A stretch of 64,000 nt of DNA from Pseudomonas sp. LS.1a (GCF_022533585.1 NZ_CP092827.1:497001-561000), one strand, 5' to 3'. Positions 1-12,570 are shown, numbered from the stretch's first letter. Made by a program: numbers and translations. Notes: generated by a model from the sequence alone, not told the origin.

Positions 1-812
<812 letters not shown>

Positions 813-876
813 CACGTGACGCGAAGGGGAGTGGGGCAGGTAATGCCCGCTCCCTGCTCCGCCAGGAGGAAAGGCC

Positions 877-3800
877 TTGAAAGACCTACTGAATTTGCTG
901 AAAAACCAGGGTCAAGTCGAAGAGTTCGACGCCATCCGCATCGGTCTGGCGTCGCCTGAAATGATCCGTTCGTGGTCGTTCGGTGAAGTTAAGAAGCCGG
1001 AAACCATCAACTACCGTACGTTCAAGCCTGAGCGTGACGGCCTGTTCTGCGCCAAGATCTTTGGCCCAGTCAAGGACTACGAGTGCCTGTGCGGCAAGTA
1101 CAAGCGCCTCAAGCACCGCGGCGTGATCTGCGAGAAGTGCGGCGTTGAAGTTGCCCTGGCAAAAGTTCGTCGTGAGCGCATGGCGCACATCGAACTGGCC
1201 TCGCCGGTTGCCCACATCTGGTTCCTGAAATCGCTGCCGTCCCGTATCGGCCTGCTGATGGACATGACCCTGCGTGACATCGAGCGCGTGCTCTACTTCG
1301 AGAGCTACGTCGTTATCGATCCGGGCATGACCACCCTGGAAAAGGGCCAGCTGCTGAACGACGAGCAGTACTTCGAAGCGCTGGAAGAGTTCGGTGACGA
1401 CTTCGACGCTCGCATGGGTGCCGAGGCTGTTCGCGAGCTGCTGCATGCTATCGACCTGGAGCACGAGATCGGTCGCCTGCGCGAAGAAATTCCGCAGACC
1501 AACTCGGAAACCAAGATCAAGAAGCTGTCCAAGCGCCTGAAGCTGATGGAAGCGTTCCAGGGCTCGGGCAACCTGCCTGAGTGGATGGTCCTGACCGTCC
1601 TGCCAGTGCTGCCGCCGGACCTGCGTCCGCTGGTTCCGCTGGATGGTGGCCGCTTCGCGACCTCCGACCTGAACGACCTGTATCGTCGGGTGATCAACCG
1701 TAACAACCGTCTGAAGCGCCTGCTGGATCTGTCGGCGCCGGACATCATCGTGCGCAACGAAAAGCGCATGCTGCAGGAAGCGGTCGACGCCCTGCTGGAC
1801 AACGGCCGTCGCGGTCGCGCCATCACTGGCTCGAACAAGCGTCCGCTGAAGTCCCTGGCCGACATGATCAAAGGTAAGCAAGGTCGCTTCCGTCAGAACC
1901 TGCTCGGTAAGCGTGTGGACTACTCCGGCCGTTCGGTAATTACCGTAGGCCCGACCCTGCGTCTGCACCAGTGCGGTCTGCCGAAGAAGATGGCCCTCGA
2001 GCTGTTCAAGCCGTTCATTTTCGGCAAGCTGGAAATGCGTGGTCTGGCGACCACCATCAAGGCTGCCAAGAAGATGGTCGAGCGCGAGCTGCCAGAGGTG
2101 TGGGACGTGCTCGCCGAGGTGATCCGCGAACACCCCGTGCTGCTCAACCGTGCACCGACCCTGCACCGTCTGGGTATCCAGGCCTTTGAACCGGTTCTGA
2201 TCGAAGGTAAGGCTATCCAGCTGCACCCGCTGGTCTGTGCCGCGTACAACGCCGACTTCGACGGTGACCAGATGGCCGTTCACGTGCCGCTGACCCTGGA
2301 AGCCCAGCTCGAAGCGCGCGCGCTGATGATGTCGACCAACAACATCCTGTCGCCAGCCAACGGTGAGCCAATCATCGTTCCGTCGCAGGACGTGGTACTG
2401 GGTCTGTACTACATGACCCGTGAAGCCATCAACGCCAAGGGCGAAGGTCGCGTGTTCGCCGACCTGCAGGAAGTCGACCGCGTATTCCGCGCCGGCGAGG
2501 CTGCCCTGCACGCGAAAATCAAGGTTCGTATCAACGAAACCGTGAAAGAGCGTGACGGTTCCGTGGTCAAGAACACCCGCATCGTCGACACCACCGTCGG
2601 CCGTGCGCTGCTGTTCCAGGTTGTACCGGCAGGCCTGCCGTACGACGTGGTCAACCAGCCGATGAAGAAGAAGGCGATCTCCAAGCTGATCAACCAGTGC
2701 TACCGCGTGGTTGGTCTGAAAGAGACCGTTATCTTCGCTGACCAGCTGATGTACACCGGTTTCGCTTACTCGACCATTTCCGGCGTTTCCATCGGTGTTA
2801 ACGACTTCGTTATCCCGGACGAGAAAGCCCGCATCATCGGTACCGCTACCGACGAAGTGAAGGAAATCGAGAGTCAGTACGCCTCCGGCCTGGTAACCCA
2901 GGGCGAGAAGTACAACAAGGTCATCGACTTGTGGTCGAAGGCGAACGACGAAGTGTCCAAGGCGATGATGGCCAACCTCTCGAAAGAGAAGGTCATCGAC
3001 CGCGAAGGCAAGGAAGTCGAGCAAGAGTCCTTCAACTCGATGTACATGATGGCTGACTCTGGTGCGCGTGGTTCGGCAGCCCAGATCCGTCAGCTGGCCG
3101 GTATGCGTGGCCTGATGGCCAAGCCGGACGGCTCCATCATCGAGACGCCGATCACCGCGAACTTCCGTGAAGGTCTGAGCGTTCTGCAGTACTTCATTTC
3201 GACCCACGGTGCTCGTAAGGGTCTGGCGGATACCGCACTGAAGACTGCGAACTCCGGTTACCTGACTCGTCGTCTGGTAGACGTTGCCCAGGATCTGGTG
3301 GTTACCGAGATCGACTGCGGCACCGACCAGGGCCTGCTGATGACCCCGCACATCGAAGGCGGCGACGTTGTAGAGCCGCTGGGTGAGCGTGTACTGGGTC
3401 GTGTCATCGCCCGTGACGTGTTCAAGCCAGGCACCGAGGACGTCATCGTTCCGGCCGGTACCCTGGTTGACGAGAAGTGGGTCGAGTTCATCGAGCTGAA
3501 CAGCATCGACGAAGTGGTCGTGCGTTCGCCGATCAACTGCGAAACCCGCTACGGCATCTGCGCCAAGTGCTACGGTCGTGACCTGGCTCGCGGTCACCAG
3601 GTGAACATCGGTGAAGCTGTCGGCGTTATCGCTGCCCAGTCGATCGGTGAGCCGGGTACCCAGCTGACCATGCGTACGTTCCACATCGGTGGTGCTGCGA
3701 GCCGTACCTCGGCTGCCGACAGCGTCCAGGTGAAGAACGGCGGTATGGTGCGTCTGCACAACCTGAAGCAGGTAGAGCGTGCTGATGGCAACCTTGTTGC

Positions 3801-5076
3801 CGTATCGCGTTCGGGCGAGTTGGCCATTGCCGACGAGTTCGGTCGTGAGCGTGAGCGCTACAAGCTGCCTTACGGTGCGGTGATTTCGGTCAAGGAAGGT
3901 GACAAGGTCGAAGCTGGCGCCATCGTCGCCAAGTGGGACCCGCACACCCACCCGATCGTTACCGAACTGAAAGGTACCGTGACCTTCGTGGGCATGGAAG
4001 AAGGCATCACCATCAAGCGTCAGACCGACGAATTGACCGGTTTGACCAACATTGAAGTTCTGGACGTCAAGGATCGCCCTGCCGCTGGTAAGGAAATCCG
4101 TCCGGCGATCAAGATGGTCGACGCTTCTGGCAAGGACCTGTACCTGCCAGGTACCGACGTACCTGCCCAGTACTTCCTGCCGGCCAACGCCCTCGTCGGT
4201 GTGGCTGACGGTGCCCAGATCGGTGTTGGTGACGTTATCGCGCGTATCCCGCAAGAAACGTCGAAGACCCGTGACATCACCGGTGGTCTGCCGCGCGTTG
4301 CCGACCTGTTCGAAGCGCGCCGTCCGAAAGAAGCCTCGATTCTGGCTGAAGTCAGCGGCACCATCGCGTTCGGTAAGGAGACCAAGGGCAAGCGTCGTCT
4401 GGTCATCACCCCGACCGACGGTAGCGATCCGTACGAAGAGCTGATTCCGAAGTGGCGCCACCTGAACGTCTTCGAAGGCGAACAGGTAAACCGCGGCGAA
4501 GTTATCTCCGACGGCCCGAGCGATCCGCACGACATCCTGCGTCTGCTGGGTGTGAGCGCGCTGGCGAAGTACATCGTCAACGAGATCCAGGACGTTTACC
4601 GTCTGCAAGGCGTTAAGATCAACGACAAGCACATCGAGACCATCCTGCGTCAGATGCTGCGCAAGGTCGAGATCTCCGAGTCGGGCGATTCCAGCTTCAT
4701 CAAGGGCGACCAGATGGAACTGACCCAGGTACTGGTAGAGAACGAGCGTCTCGCCGCCGAGGACAAGTTCGTCTCCAAGTTCACCCGCGTGCTGCTGGGT
4801 ATCACCAAGGCGTCGCTGTCGACCGAGTCGTTCATCTCCGCGGCTTCCTTCCAGGAAACCACCCGCGTACTGACCGAAGCGGCGGTAACCGGCAAGCGCG
4901 ACTACCTGCGCGGCCTGAAAGAGAACGTGGTCGTGGGTCGTCTGATCCCGGCCGGTACTGGTCTGGCCTACCACAGCGAGCGCAAGCGTCGCCGTGATGC
5001 CGACAAACCGCTGCGTGTGAGCGCCAGTGAGGTGGAAGCCGCACTGACCGAAGCGCTGAATTCCAGCGGTAACTAA
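877..5076 (+). CDS. rpoC: RNA polymerase beta-prime subunit
   Basis: Encodes the 1399-residue beta-prime subunit, which carries the active-site magnesium. The invariant NADFDGDQM motif places the metal-binding aspartates at D460, D462 and D464, the same numbers as in E. coli. An N-terminal zinc site (CLCG...CEKCG, near residue 70) and a second one ([11 protein letters not shown], near 890) are intact. The start is TTG at 877, chosen because AGGAGGA lies 6 nt upstream and the protein begins [10 protein letters not shown] as in relatives. It is co-transcribed with rpoB. A very long antisense frame covers most of the gene but is a codon-bias shadow. Confidence 0.99.
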   Translation: MKDLLNLLKNQGQVEEFDAIRIGLASPEMIRSWSFGEVKKPETINYRTFKPERDGLFCAKIFGPVKDYECLCGKYKRLKHRGVICEKCGVEVALAKVRRERMAHIELASPVAHIWFLKSLPSRIGLLMDMTLRDIERVLYFESYVVIDPGMTTLEKGQLLNDEQYFEALEEFGDDFDARMGAEAVRELLHAIDLEHEIGRLREEIPQTNSETKIKKLSKRLKLMEAFQGSGNLPEWMVLTVLPVLPPDLRPLVPLDGGRFATSDLNDLYRRVINRNNRLKRLLDLSAPDIIVRNEKRMLQEAVDALLDNGRRGRAITGSNKRPLKSLADMIKGKQGRFRQNLLGKRVDYSGRSVITVGPTLRLHQCGLPKKMALELFKPFIFGKLEMRGLATTIKAAKKMVERELPEVWDVLAEVIREHPVLLNRAPTLHRLGIQAFEPVLIEGKAIQLHPLVCAAYNADFDGDQMAVHVPLTLEAQLEARALMMSTNNILSPANGEPIIVPSQDVVLGLYYMTREAINAKGEGRVFADLQEVDRVFRAGEAALHAKIKVRINETVKERDGSVVKNTRIVDTTVGRALLFQVVPAGLPYDVVNQPMKKKAISKLINQCYRVVGLKETVIFADQLMYTGFAYSTISGVSIGVNDFVIPDEKARIIGTATDEVKEIESQYASGLVTQGEKYNKVIDLWSKANDEVSKAMMANLSKEKVIDREGKEVEQESFNSMYMMADSGARGSAAQIRQLAGMRGLMAKPDGSIIETPITANFREGLSVLQYFISTHGARKGLADTALKTANSGYLTRRLVDVAQDLVVTEIDCGTDQGLLMTPHIEGGDVVEPLGERVLGRVIARDVFKPGTEDVIVPAGTLVDEKWVEFIELNSIDEVVVRSPINCETRYGICAKCYGRDLARGHQVNIGEAVGVIAAQSIGEPGTQLTMRTFHIGGAASRTSAADSVQVKNGGMVRLHNLKQVERADGNLVAVSRSGELAIADEFGRERERYKLPYGAVISVKEGDKVEAGAIVAKWDPHTHPIVTELKGTVTFVGMEEGITIKRQTDELTGLTNIEVLDVKDRPAAGKEIRPAIKMVDASGKDLYLPGTDVPAQYFLPANALVGVADGAQIGVGDVIARIPQETSKTRDITGGLPRVADLFEARRPKEASILAEVSGTIAFGKETKGKRRLVITPTDGSDPYEELIPKWRHLNVFEGEQVNRGEVISDGPSDPHDILRLLGVSALAKYIVNEIQDVYRLQGVKINDKHIETILRQMLRKVEISESGDSSFIKGDQMELTQVLVENERLAAEDKFVSKFTRVLLGITKASLSTESFISAASFQETTRVLTEAAVTGKRDYLRGLKENVVVGRLIPAGTGLAYHSERKRRRDADKPLRVSASEVEAALTEALNSSGN

Positions 5077-5086
5077 GTACAGGGCA

Positions 5087-5160
5087 GGGCCCCGGCAAGC
5101 CCCGAACGGTCATCGACGACATGAAATGTTGCCGATGATCGGACGGGGAGGGCCGGGGCC
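5087..5160 (+). terminator. Long hairpin between rpoC and rpsL
   Basis: Eleven bases after the rpoC stop, GGCCCCGG (5088-5095) pairs with CCGGGGCC (5153-5160). An inner CATCG/CGATG pair (5111-5115 and 5133-5137) and CCCCGA-type matches extend the fold. No strong T tract follows (TCGTCTTG), so it is not a classical intrinsic terminator. It could be a partial terminator, an RNase III processing site or an mRNA stabiliser that separates rpoBC output from the str operon. The str promoter begins 6 bp later. Confidence 0.45.
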
Positions 5161-5165
5161 TCGTC

Positions 5166-5194
5166 TTGACTGGGTGCAAGATCCTCTTTAGACT
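5166..5194 (+). promoter_or_regulatory. Sigma70 promoter of the str operon
   Basis: TTGACT (5166-5171) and TAGACT (5189-5194) are separated by exactly 17 bp, each differing from consensus at one or two positions. The predicted transcript starts near 5201 and leaves a leader of about 87 nt before rpsL. Placement just after the rpoC hairpin fits an independent promoter for rpsL-rpsG-fusA-tuf. Confidence 0.7.
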
Positions 5195-5287
5195 TTTGTA
5201 CCCTTAAATTTGGTGAGGCTCCGTCTCGCCAATTTTTGGCTTTCTTGCAAGACAATAGAGTCGCAAGACAATCAGTGGAGCTAGTAG

Positions 5288-5659
5288 ATGGCAACTATCA
5301 ACCAGCTGGTACGTCAGCCGCGTAAGCGTTCGGTCGAGAAGTCCGACGTTCCTGCGCTGCAGAACTGCCCGCAGCGTCGTGGCGTGTGCACCCGCGTGTA
5401 CACCACCACGCCGAAAAAACCTAACTCGGCACTGCGTAAAGTATGCCGTGTGCGTCTGACCAACGGTTTCGAGGTTTCCTCGTACATCGGTGGTGAAGGC
5501 CACAACCTGCAAGAGCACAGCGTCGTCCTGATCCGTGGCGGCCGTGTAAAAGACTTGCCAGGTGTTCGTTACCACACCGTTCGCGGCTCTCTGGATACTT
5601 CGGGCGTTAAAGGCCGTAACCAGGGTCGTTCGAAGTACGGTACCAAGCGTCCGAAGTAA
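5288..5659 (+). CDS. rpsL: 30S ribosomal protein S12
   Basis: Encodes S12, a 123-residue protein at the 30S decoding centre that monitors codon-anticodon pairing. It has the usual length. The conserved [14 protein letters not shown] loop and [13 protein letters not shown] loop carry lysines at the two positions where streptomycin-resistance changes usually fall, so the allele looks wild type. The start ATG follows GGAG at about 9 nt. It is the first gene of the str operon (rpsL-rpsG-fusA-tuf), behind the promoter at 5166. Confidence 0.99.
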   Translation: MATINQLVRQPRKRSVEKSDVPALQNCPQRRGVCTRVYTTTPKKPNSALRKVCRVRLTNGFEVSSYIGGEGHNLQEHSVVLIRGGRVKDLPGVRYHTVRGSLDTSGVKGRNQGRSKYGTKRPK

Positions 5660-5765
5660 TCGGTCGTTTGCAGACATCCATTTATTTGAGTCGATAAGAG
5701 TAAGGTCGGGCAGGGGTCGAAAGACCTGGTCCCGGGCTAACCTGAAGACCGTTTGAGGGCTTATC
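5660..5765 (+). promoter_or_regulatory. rpsL-rpsG spacer, possible S7 control region
   Basis: This 106-nt spacer is long for a ribosomal operon. It contains GGTC-GAAA-GACC (5715-5726), a perfect stem with a GNRA loop, flanked by further G/C-rich complementarity (GGGC...GCCC type). In E. coli the rpsL-rpsG spacer is where S7 binds to repress its own operon. A similar role here is inference from position and structure only; the sequence was not matched to the E. coli element. Confidence 0.35.
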
Positions 5766-6236
5766 ATGCCAAGACGTCGTGTAGCAGCAAAACGTGAGAT
5801 CCTTGACGATCCGAAGTACGGATCCCAGATTCTCGCCAAGTTCATGAACCACGTGATGGAAAGCGGCAAGAAGGCTGTAGCCGAGCGCATCGTTTACGGT
5901 GCCCTGGATACCGTCAAAGCACGCAAGAACAGCGACCCCCTGGAAATCTTCGAGAAAGCTCTCGACGCCATCGCTCCGCTGGTCGAAGTTAAGTCCCGTC
6001 GTGTCGGCGGTGCCACTTACCAGGTTCCGGTTGAAGTTCGTCCATCCCGTCGTAACGCTCTGGCAATGCGCTGGCTCGTAGACTACGCCCGCAAGCGCGG
6101 CGAGAAGTCGATGGCTCTGCGCCTGGCCGGCGAGCTGCTGGATGCTGCTGAAGGCAAGGGTGCTGCAGTCAAGAAGCGTGAAGACGTGCACCGTATGGCC
6201 GAGGCCAACAAAGCGTTCTCGCACTACCGCTTCTAA
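5766..6236 (+). CDS. rpsG: 30S ribosomal protein S7
   Basis: Encodes S7 (156 residues), the primary binder of the 16S rRNA 3' major domain that nucleates assembly of the 30S head. It starts [12 protein letters not shown] and ends in the conserved [15 protein letters not shown] tail. Length matches short-form bacterial S7. In E. coli it is also the translational repressor of its operon, and the spacer upstream has a suitable hairpin. fusA follows after 30 bp. Confidence 0.99.
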   Translation: MPRRRVAAKREILDDPKYGSQILAKFMNHVMESGKKAVAERIVYGALDTVKARKNSDPLEIFEKALDAIAPLVEVKSRRVGGATYQVPVEVRPSRRNALAMRWLVDYARKRGEKSMALRLAGELLDAAEGKGAAVKKREDVHRMAEANKAFSHYRF

Positions 6237-6266
6237 TTCAAGCATCAATCATTTTGCGAGGGCTTT

Positions 6267-8414
6267 ATGGCTCGTACTACAGCAATTAACCGCTACCGTA
6301 ACATCGGTATCTGCGCCCACGTTGACGCGGGCAAGACTACCACTACCGAGCGGATCCTGTTCTACACAGGTCTGAGCCACAAGATGGGCGAGGTGCACGA
6401 CGGCGCCGCGACCACCGACTGGATGGTGCAGGAGCAGGAGCGCGGTATCACCATTACCTCCGCTGCCGTTACCACCTTCTGGAAAGGTTCCCGTGGTCAG
6501 TATGACAACTACCGCGTAAACGTCATCGATACCCCCGGCCACGTTGACTTCACCATTGAAGTAGAGCGTTCGCTGCGTGTACTCGACGGCGCGGTCGTTG
6601 TGTTCTGCGGTACCTCCGGCGTTGAGCCGCAGTCCGAAACCGTATGGCGTCAGGCCAACAAGTACGGCGTTCCACGTGTTGTTTACGTGAACAAGATGGA
6701 CCGTGCTGGTGCCAACTTCCTGCGCGTTGTCGGCCAGATCAAGAACCGCCTGGGTCACACCCCGGTTCCGGTCCAGCTGGCTATCGGTGCAGAAGACGAC
6801 TTCCAGGGTCAGGTTGACCTGATCAAGATGAAAGCCATCTACTGGAACGAAGACGACAAGGGCACCACCTACCGCGAGGAAGAAATTCCTGCGGATATGG
6901 TCGACCTGGCTAACGAATGGCGCAACAACATGGTTGAAGCTGCCGCCGAAGCCAACGAAGAGCTGATGAACAAGTACCTTGAAGAAGGTGACCTGTCCGT
7001 CGAAGACATCAAGGCCGGTCTGCGCGCGCGTACCCTGGCCAGCGAGATCGTTCCGGCTGTCTGCGGTTCGTCGTTCAAGAACAAGGGCGTTCCCCTGGTT
7101 CTCGACGCCGTTATCGACTTCCTGCCTGCTCCGACCGAGATTCCTGCGATCAAGGGTATCCACCCTGATCTGGCCGAAGTGCCGAAGGATGAAATCACCG
7201 AAGCGCAGCAGGACGAGCGTCACGCTGACGACGCAGAGCCGTTCTCGGCCCTGGCGTTCAAGATCGCTACCGACCCGTTCGTAGGTACCCTGACCTTCGT
7301 TCGCGTTTACTCGGGCGTTCTGACCTCTGGTGACTCGGTCATCAACTCGGTCAAAGGCAAGAAAGAGCGCGTTGGTCGTATGGTGCAGATGCACGCCAAC
7401 CAGCGTGAAGAGATCAAGGAAGTGCGCGCTGGCGACATCGCGGCCCTGATCGGCATGAAGGACGTTACCACTGGTGAAACCCTGTGCGACGCTGACAAGC
7501 CAATCATCCTTGAGCGCATGGACTTCCCGGAGCCAGTGATTTCGCTGTCTGTCGAGCCGAAGACCAAGCAGGACCAGGAAAAGATGGGTATCGCTCTGGG
7601 CAAACTGGCTCAGGAAGACCCGTCGTTCCGCGTCAAGACCGACGAAGAGACTGGCCAGACCATCATCTCCGGTATGGGTGAGCTGCACCTGGACATCATC
7701 GTTGACCGCATGAAGCGTGAATTCAACGTTGAGGCCAACATCGGCAAGCCGCAGGTTTCGTACCGCGAGAAGATCACCAAGTCCGGTGTCGAGATCGAAG
7801 GCAAGTTCGTTCGCCAGTCGGGCGGTCGTGGTCAGTTCGGTCACTGCTGGATCCGTTTCTCGGAGCCAGAGCAGGACGACAAGGGCAACATCACCGAAGG
7901 TCTGGTGTTCTCCAACGAAGTCGTTGGTGGTGTCATTCCTAAGGAATACATCCCTGCGATCCAGAAGGGTATCGAAGAGCAGATGAAAAACGGCGTTGTT
8001 GCCGGTTATCCTCTGATCGGCCTGAAGGCCGCGGTATTCGATGGTTCGTACCACGACGTCGACTCCAACGAAATGGCGTTCAAGATCGCCGCTTCGATGG
8101 CAACCAAGCAACTGGCCCAGAAGGGCGGTGGCGTGGTTCTCGAGCCGATCATGAAGGTCGAAGTTGTAACCCCGGAAGACTACCTGGGTGACGTGATGGG
8201 TGACCTGAACCGTCGTCGTGGTCTGGTCCAGGGTATGGATGAGTCGGTCTCTGGCCGTGTCGTCCGCGCTGAAGTTCCGCTCGGAGAGATGTTCGGTTAC
8301 GCAACCGACGTTCGTTCCATGTCTCAGGGTCGCGCAAGCTACTCCATGGAATTCTCCAAATACGCCGAAGCTCCGTCGAACATCGTCGAAGCACTCGTTA
8401 AAAAACAAGGCTAA
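6267..8414 (+). CDS. fusA: Elongation factor G
   Basis: Encodes EF-G (715 residues), the GTPase that drives translocation on the ribosome and, with RRF, recycles it. The P loop AHVDAGKT is at residues 17-24, the switch II motif DTPGHVDF follows, and NKMD is the guanine-specificity motif. Domains II to V are complete, including the domain IV tip region (GRGQFGH near 520). The start ATG follows GAGGG. It sits between rpsG and tuf as in most proteobacteria. P. putida-group genomes usually carry a second EF-G gene elsewhere, which is not visible here. Confidence 0.99.
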   Translation: MARTTAINRYRNIGICAHVDAGKTTTTERILFYTGLSHKMGEVHDGAATTDWMVQEQERGITITSAAVTTFWKGSRGQYDNYRVNVIDTPGHVDFTIEVERSLRVLDGAVVVFCGTSGVEPQSETVWRQANKYGVPRVVYVNKMDRAGANFLRVVGQIKNRLGHTPVPVQLAIGAEDDFQGQVDLIKMKAIYWNEDDKGTTYREEEIPADMVDLANEWRNNMVEAAAEANEELMNKYLEEGDLSVEDIKAGLRARTLASEIVPAVCGSSFKNKGVPLVLDAVIDFLPAPTEIPAIKGIHPDLAEVPKDEITEAQQDERHADDAEPFSALAFKIATDPFVGTLTFVRVYSGVLTSGDSVINSVKGKKERVGRMVQMHANQREEIKEVRAGDIAALIGMKDVTTGETLCDADKPIILERMDFPEPVISLSVEPKTKQDQEKMGIALGKLAQEDPSFRVKTDEETGQTIISGMGELHLDIIVDRMKREFNVEANIGKPQVSYREKITKSGVEIEGKFVRQSGGRGQFGHCWIRFSEPEQDDKGNITEGLVFSNEVVGGVIPKEYIPAIQKGIEEQMKNGVVAGYPLIGLKAAVFDGSYHDVDSNEMAFKIAASMATKQLAQKGGGVVLEPIMKVEVVTPEDYLGDVMGDLNRRRGLVQGMDESVSGRVVRAEVPLGEMFGYATDVRSMSQGRASYSMEFSKYAEAPSNIVEALVKKQG

Positions 8415-8441
8415 TCCCCTTTAGGCAAGAGGTTCACTGTC

Positions 8442-9635
8442 GTGGCTAAAGAAAAATTTGATCGTTCCCTTCCCCACGTTAACGTCGGCACCATCGGCCA
8501 CGTTGACCACGGTAAGACCACTCTGACCGCAGCTCTGACTCGCGTCTGCTCCGAAGTTTTCGGTTCGGCAGTCGTTGAGTTCGACAAGATCGACTCGGCT
8601 CCGGAAGAAAAAGCGCGCGGTATCACCATCAACACCGCTCACGTCGAGTACAACTCGAACATTCGTCACTACGCTCACGTTGACTGCCCAGGTCACGCTG
8701 ACTACGTGAAGAACATGATCACCGGTGCTGCCCAGATGGACGGCGCGATCCTGGTTTGCTCGGCCGCCGATGGTCCGATGCCACAAACCCGTGAGCACAT
8801 CCTGCTGTCCCGTCAGGTAGGCGTTCCTTACATCGTGGTCTTCCTGAACAAGGCTGACCTGGTAGACGACGCTGAGCTGCTGGAACTGGTCGAGATGGAA
8901 GTTCGCGACCTGCTGTCCACCTACGACTTCCCAGGCGACGACACCCCGATCATCATCGGTTCGGCTCGTATGGCCCTGGAAGGCAAAGACGACAACGAAA
9001 TGGGTACTACCGCTGTCAAGAAGCTGGTAGAAACTCTGGATGCCTATATCCCTGAGCCAGTTCGTGCCGTTGACCAGCCGTTCCTGATGCCGATCGAAGA
9101 CGTATTCTCGATCTCGGGTCGTGGTACCGTTGTTACCGGTCGTATCGAGCGTGGTATCGTCCGCGTTCAGGATCCGCTGGAAATCGTTGGTCTGCGTGAA
9201 ACTTCGACCACCACCTGCACCGGTGTCGAAATGTTCCGCAAGCTGCTGGACGAAGGCCGTGCTGGCGAGAACTGCGGCGTTCTGCTGCGTGGTACCAAGC
9301 GTGACGACGTTGAGCGTGGCCAGGTTCTGGTCAAGCCAGGTTCGGTCAAGCCGCACACCAAGTTCACCGCAGAAGTCTACGTTCTGTCGAAGGAAGAAGG
9401 CGGTCGTCACACTCCGTTCTTCAAAGGCTACCGTCCTCAGTTCTACTTCCGTACCACTGACGTGACCGGTAACTGCGAACTGCCGGAAGGCGTTGAAATG
9501 GTAATGCCAGGTGACAACATTCAGATGACTGTCACCCTGATCAAGACCATCGCAATGGAAGACGGTCTGCGCTTCGCTATCCGTGAAGGCGGTCGTACCG
9601 TCGGCGCCGGCGTCGTAGCCAAAATCATCGAGTAA
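8442..9635 (+). CDS. tuf: Elongation factor Tu
   Basis: Encodes EF-Tu (397 residues), which delivers aminoacyl-tRNA to the ribosome. The P loop GHVDHGKT is at residues 19-26, followed by [10 protein letters not shown] and NKAD. Domains II and III are full length and end [10 protein letters not shown]. The start is GTG at 8442, in the context AGAGGTTCACTGTCGTG. It is the last gene of the str operon and is followed by a strong terminator. Pseudomonads normally have a near-identical second tuf gene near the tRNA cluster upstream of rplK, which is outside this window. Confidence 0.99.
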   Translation: MAKEKFDRSLPHVNVGTIGHVDHGKTTLTAALTRVCSEVFGSAVVEFDKIDSAPEEKARGITINTAHVEYNSNIRHYAHVDCPGHADYVKNMITGAAQMDGAILVCSAADGPMPQTREHILLSRQVGVPYIVVFLNKADLVDDAELLELVEMEVRDLLSTYDFPGDDTPIIIGSARMALEGKDDNEMGTTAVKKLVETLDAYIPEPVRAVDQPFLMPIEDVFSISGRGTVVTGRIERGIVRVQDPLEIVGLRETSTTTCTGVEMFRKLLDEGRAGENCGVLLRGTKRDDVERGQVLVKPGSVKPHTKFTAEVYVLSKEEGGRHTPFFKGYRPQFYFRTTDVTGNCELPEGVEMVMPGDNIQMTVTLIKTIAMEDGLRFAIREGGRTVGAGVVAKIIE

Positions 9636-9650
9636 TCACTCGACCGATTG

Positions 9651-9681
9651 AAAAAACCCCCGCTCAGCGGGGGTTTTTTTT
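9651..9681 (+). terminator. Intrinsic terminator after tuf
   Basis: CCCCCGC (9657-9663) pairs with GCGGGGG (9667-9673) over a TCA loop, preceded by six A and followed by eight T. The A/T arms make it able to work in either direction. It separates the str operon from the S10 operon. Confidence 0.9.
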
Positions 9682-9687
9682 ATTGGG

Positions 9688-9716
9688 TTGACACTAAATG
9701 GGGGCGTCTATAGAAT
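9688..9716 (+). promoter_or_regulatory. Sigma70 promoter of the S10 operon
   Basis: A consensus -35 box TTGACA (9688-9693) is followed after exactly 17 bp by TAGAAT (9711-9716), one base from the consensus -10 box. Transcription should start near 9723, giving a leader of only about 54 nt before rpsJ. It is the strongest promoter match in the window. Confidence 0.85.
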
Positions 9717-9776
9717 CACGCCTCCTTTTAGCGGGCGTAGTGCGTCCGTTGGGAACAGCCTGGAGTCTGAAATCCA

Positions 9777-10088
9777 ATGCAAAATCAGCAAATCCGTATC
9801 AGGTTGAAGGCTTTCGACCATCGCCTGATCGACCAATCCACCCAGGAAATCGTGGAAACCGCGAAACGTACTGGTGCACAAGTGCGTGGTCCAATTCCAC
9901 TGCCTACCCGCAAAGAGCGTTTCACCGTTCTGGTTTCCCCGCACGTCAACAAAGACGCGCGTGACCAGTACGAGATCCGCACTCATAAGCGTGTTCTGGA
10001 CATCGTCCAGCCAACGGATAAAACCGTTGATGCGCTGATGAAGCTTGATCTGGCGGCAGGTGTGGAAGTACAGATCAGCCTCGGCTAA
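9777..10088 (+). CDS. rpsJ: 30S ribosomal protein S10
   Basis: Encodes S10 (103 residues), a 30S head protein that also serves as NusE, the partner of NusB in transcription antitermination. It starts [19 protein letters not shown] and ends [13 protein letters not shown]. It is first in the S10 operon, behind the promoter at 9688. The NusB partner gene begins at the far end of this window (63,753). Confidence 0.99.
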
Positions 10089-10168
10089 GACTTCGGTCTA
10101 GTCGTGTAACGCTCTGAAATGGGCGGCCATAGCGGGTGAAAGCCCCGTACACTCATGAGGTTTACAAC

Positions 10169-10804
10169 ATGACTATTGGTGTAATCGGTCGCAAATGCGG
10201 TATGACCCGCATTTTCACCGAAGAAGGTGTCTCCATTCCGGTCACGGTCATCGAGATCGAGCCGAATCGCGTCACCCAGTTCAAAACTGAAGAAACCGAT
10301 GGCTACCGTGCAGTGCAAGTCACTGTCGGTGAGCGTCGTGCTTCGCGTGTGACTGCCGCTCAGGCAGGTCACTTCGCCAAGGCCAACGTTGCCGCTGGTC
10401 GCGGTGTCTGGGAGTTCCGTCTTGAAGAAGGCGATTTCCAGGCTGGCGATCTGATCAAAGCTGAACTCTTCACTGCAGGCCAGCTGGTAGACGTTACTGG
10501 TCAGTCCAAAGGTAAAGGCTTCGCCGGTACCATCAAGCGCTGGAACTTCCGTGGCCAGGACAACACCCACGGTAACTCCGTGTCGCACCGTGTCCCAGGT
10601 TCCATCGGCCAGTGCCAGACTCCTGGTCGTGTGTTCAAGGGCAAGAAAATGTCCGGTCACATGGGCGCCGAGCGCGTGACTGTTCAGTCCCTGGAAGTAG
10701 TTCGCGTAGACGCTGAACGCAACCTGCTGCTGGTCAAGGGTGCCGTTCCAGGCGCTACTGGCGGCGACGTGGTTGTACGTCCAGCTGTCAAGGCTCGCGG
10801 TTAA
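10169..10804 (+). CDS. rplC: 50S ribosomal protein L3
   Basis: Encodes L3 (211 residues), an early-assembling 50S protein that reaches towards the peptidyl-transferase centre. ATG at 10169 was chosen because the protein then begins [16 protein letters not shown] as in relatives and ATGAGG lies upstream. An in-frame upstream extension to 10136 has no family match. The loop with the glutamine that PrmB methylates (near [15 protein letters not shown]) is present. rplD follows 12 bp later. Confidence 0.98.
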   Translation: MTIGVIGRKCGMTRIFTEEGVSIPVTVIEIEPNRVTQFKTEETDGYRAVQVTVGERRASRVTAAQAGHFAKANVAAGRGVWEFRLEEGDFQAGDLIKAELFTAGQLVDVTGQSKGKGFAGTIKRWNFRGQDNTHGNSVSHRVPGSIGQCQTPGRVFKGKKMSGHMGAERVTVQSLEVVRVDAERNLLLVKGAVPGATGGDVVVRPAVKARG

Positions 10805-10816
10805 GGGGAAACTGAC

Positions 10817-11419
10817 ATGCAACTCAATGTAAATGACGCTCAGGCGATCGAAGTTTCCGAACTGACTTTCGGTGGCGAATTCAACGAGACGCTGGTACAC
10901 CAAGCAGTCGTGGCCTACATGGCCGGCGGCCGTCAGGGCACCAAGCAGCAGAAGACCCGTTCCGACGTGGCTGGTGGCGGTAAGCGCCCATGGCGTCAGA
11001 AGGGTACTGGCCGTGCTCGTGCTGGTACCACTCGTGGTCCGATCTGGCGTGGCGGTGGTGTAACCTTCGCAGCTCGCCCTCAAGATCACTCGCAGAAGCT
11101 CAACAAGAAGATGTACCGCGCAGCCCTGCGCTCCATCCTCGCTGAGCTGGTGCGTAGCGACCGTCTGGTCGTGGTTCAGGACTTCGCTGTTGAAGCGCCG
11201 AAAACCAAAGATCTGCTGAACAAGCTGAACGGCATGGGTCTGAACGACGTACTGATCGTTTCCGACGCTGTTGATCAGAACCTGTACCTGGCTGCTCGCA
11301 ACCTGCCGCACGTCGATGTACGTGACGTACAAGGTTCCGACCCGGTCAGTCTGATCGCATACGAGAAAGTGTTGATCACTGTCTCGGCCGTGAAGAAATT
11401 CGAGGAGCTGCTGGGATGA
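10817..11419 (+). CDS. rplD: 50S ribosomal protein L4
   Basis: Encodes L4 (200 residues), whose long loop ([20 protein letters not shown], near residues 45-65) lines the peptide exit tunnel; changes there can cause macrolide resistance and none are obvious here. In E. coli L4 also represses its own operon through a long leader. The leader here is far shorter, so that control is probably absent. Its end overlaps rplW by 4 nt (ATGA), suggesting translational coupling. Confidence 0.99.
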   Translation: MQLNVNDAQAIEVSELTFGGEFNETLVHQAVVAYMAGGRQGTKQQKTRSDVAGGGKRPWRQKGTGRARAGTTRGPIWRGGGVTFAARPQDHSQKLNKKMYRAALRSILAELVRSDRLVVVQDFAVEAPKTKDLLNKLNGMGLNDVLIVSDAVDQNLYLAARNLPHVDVRDVQGSDPVSLIAYEKVLITVSAVKKFEELLG

Positions 11420-11715
11420 ACCAGGAACGCGTATTCAAAGTCCTCCTTGGCCCGCACGTTTCCGAGAAGGCTACCGTTCTGGCTGAGAAAAAAGGCCAGT
11501 TCGTATTCAAGGTTGCTACCGATGCAACCAAGCTGGAAATCAAGAAAGCTGTCGAAGGCCTGTTCAACGTAAAAGTTGAAAACGTGTCGACTGTTAACGT
11601 TCTGGGTAAAACCAAGCGTACCGCACGTGGTCTGGGCAAGCGTAATGACTGGAAGAAGGCGATCGTCTCCCTTCAGCCAGGCCAAGATCTCGATTTCAGC
11701 AGCAGTGCTGAGTAA
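11416..11715 (+). CDS. rplW: 50S ribosomal protein L23
   Basis: Encodes L23 (99 residues), located at the tunnel exit where it docks trigger factor and the signal recognition particle. It begins [20 protein letters not shown]. Its ATG overlaps the rplD stop. rplB follows after 14 bp with a clear GGAAGGGG ribosome-binding site. Confidence 0.99.
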   Translation: MNQERVFKVLLGPHVSEKATVLAEKKGQFVFKVATDATKLEIKKAVEGLFNVKVENVSTVNVLGKTKRTARGLGKRNDWKKAIVSLQPGQDLDFSSSAE

Positions 11716-11729
11716 GGAAGGGGTGCATC

Positions 11730-12554
11730 ATGGCAATCGTTAAATGCAAACCGACTTCCCCTGGCCGCCGTTTCGTGGTCAAGGTGGTCAATCAGGAGCT
11801 GCACAAAGGCGCTCCTCACGCACCGCTGATCGAGAAAAAATCGAAGTCTGGTGGTCGTAACAACAATGGCCGCATTACCACTCGTCACGTTGGTGGTGGT
11901 CACAAGCAGCATTACCGTCTGGTCGACTTCCGTCGCAACGACAAAGATGGCATCCCAGCCACTGTCGAGCGTATCGAATACGACCCGAACCGTACTGCTC
12001 ACATCGCCCTGCTGTGCTACGCAGACGGTGAGCGTCGCTACATCATCGCCCCTAAAGGCGTGAGCGCTGGCGACCAGCTGATCGCAGGTGCCCTGGCCCC
12101 AATCAAGGCCGGTAACTCCCTGCAGCTGCGCAACATTCCAGTAGGTAGCACCATTCACGGCATCGAACTGAAGCCGGGTAAAGGTGCTCAGATCGCTCGT
12201 TCCGCTGGTGCTTCGGCTCAGCTGATCGCTCGCGAAGGTGTCTACGTGACCCTGCGTCTGCGCTCTGGTGAAATGCGTAAAGTCCTGGCTGAGTGCCGTG
12301 CGACCCTGGGCGAAGTCTCGAACTCCGAGCACAGCCTGCGTTCGCTGGGTAAAGCTGGTGCCAAACGCTGGCGCGGCGTTCGCCCAACCGTTCGTGGTGT
12401 TGCCATGAACCCGGTTGACCACCCACATGGTGGTGGTGAAGGTCGTACCTCCGGTGGTCGTCATCCGGTATCGCCATGGGGCTTCCCAACCAAGGGTGCG
12501 AAGACCCGTGGTAATAAGCGTACCGACAACATGATCGTCCGTCGTCGCAAGTAA
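11730..12554 (+). CDS. rplB: 50S ribosomal protein L2
   Basis: Encodes L2 (274 residues), one of the most conserved 50S proteins, needed for subunit joining and peptidyl transfer. The conserved C-terminal segment with [13 protein letters not shown], containing the histidine important for activity, is intact, and the protein ends MIVRRRK. It sits in canonical S10-operon order before rpsS. Confidence 0.99.
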   Translation: MAIVKCKPTSPGRRFVVKVVNQELHKGAPHAPLIEKKSKSGGRNNNGRITTRHVGGGHKQHYRLVDFRRNDKDGIPATVERIEYDPNRTAHIALLCYADGERRYIIAPKGVSAGDQLIAGALAPIKAGNSLQLRNIPVGSTIHGIELKPGKGAQIARSAGASAQLIAREGVYVTLRLRSGEMRKVLAECRATLGEVSNSEHSLRSLGKAGAKRWRGVRPTVRGVAMNPVDHPHGGGEGRTSGGRHPVSPWGFPTKGAKTRGNKRTDNMIVRRRK

Positions 12555-12570
12555 CTAGAGGGATACGACA

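Noticed and set aside
886..4974. A 1362-codon open frame antisense to rpoC, and similar long antisense frames opposite fusA, tuf and uvrA.
   Set aside because: They mirror the biased third-position GC of highly expressed genes. The translations are low in complexity with no recognisable motifs, and the sense genes are certain.
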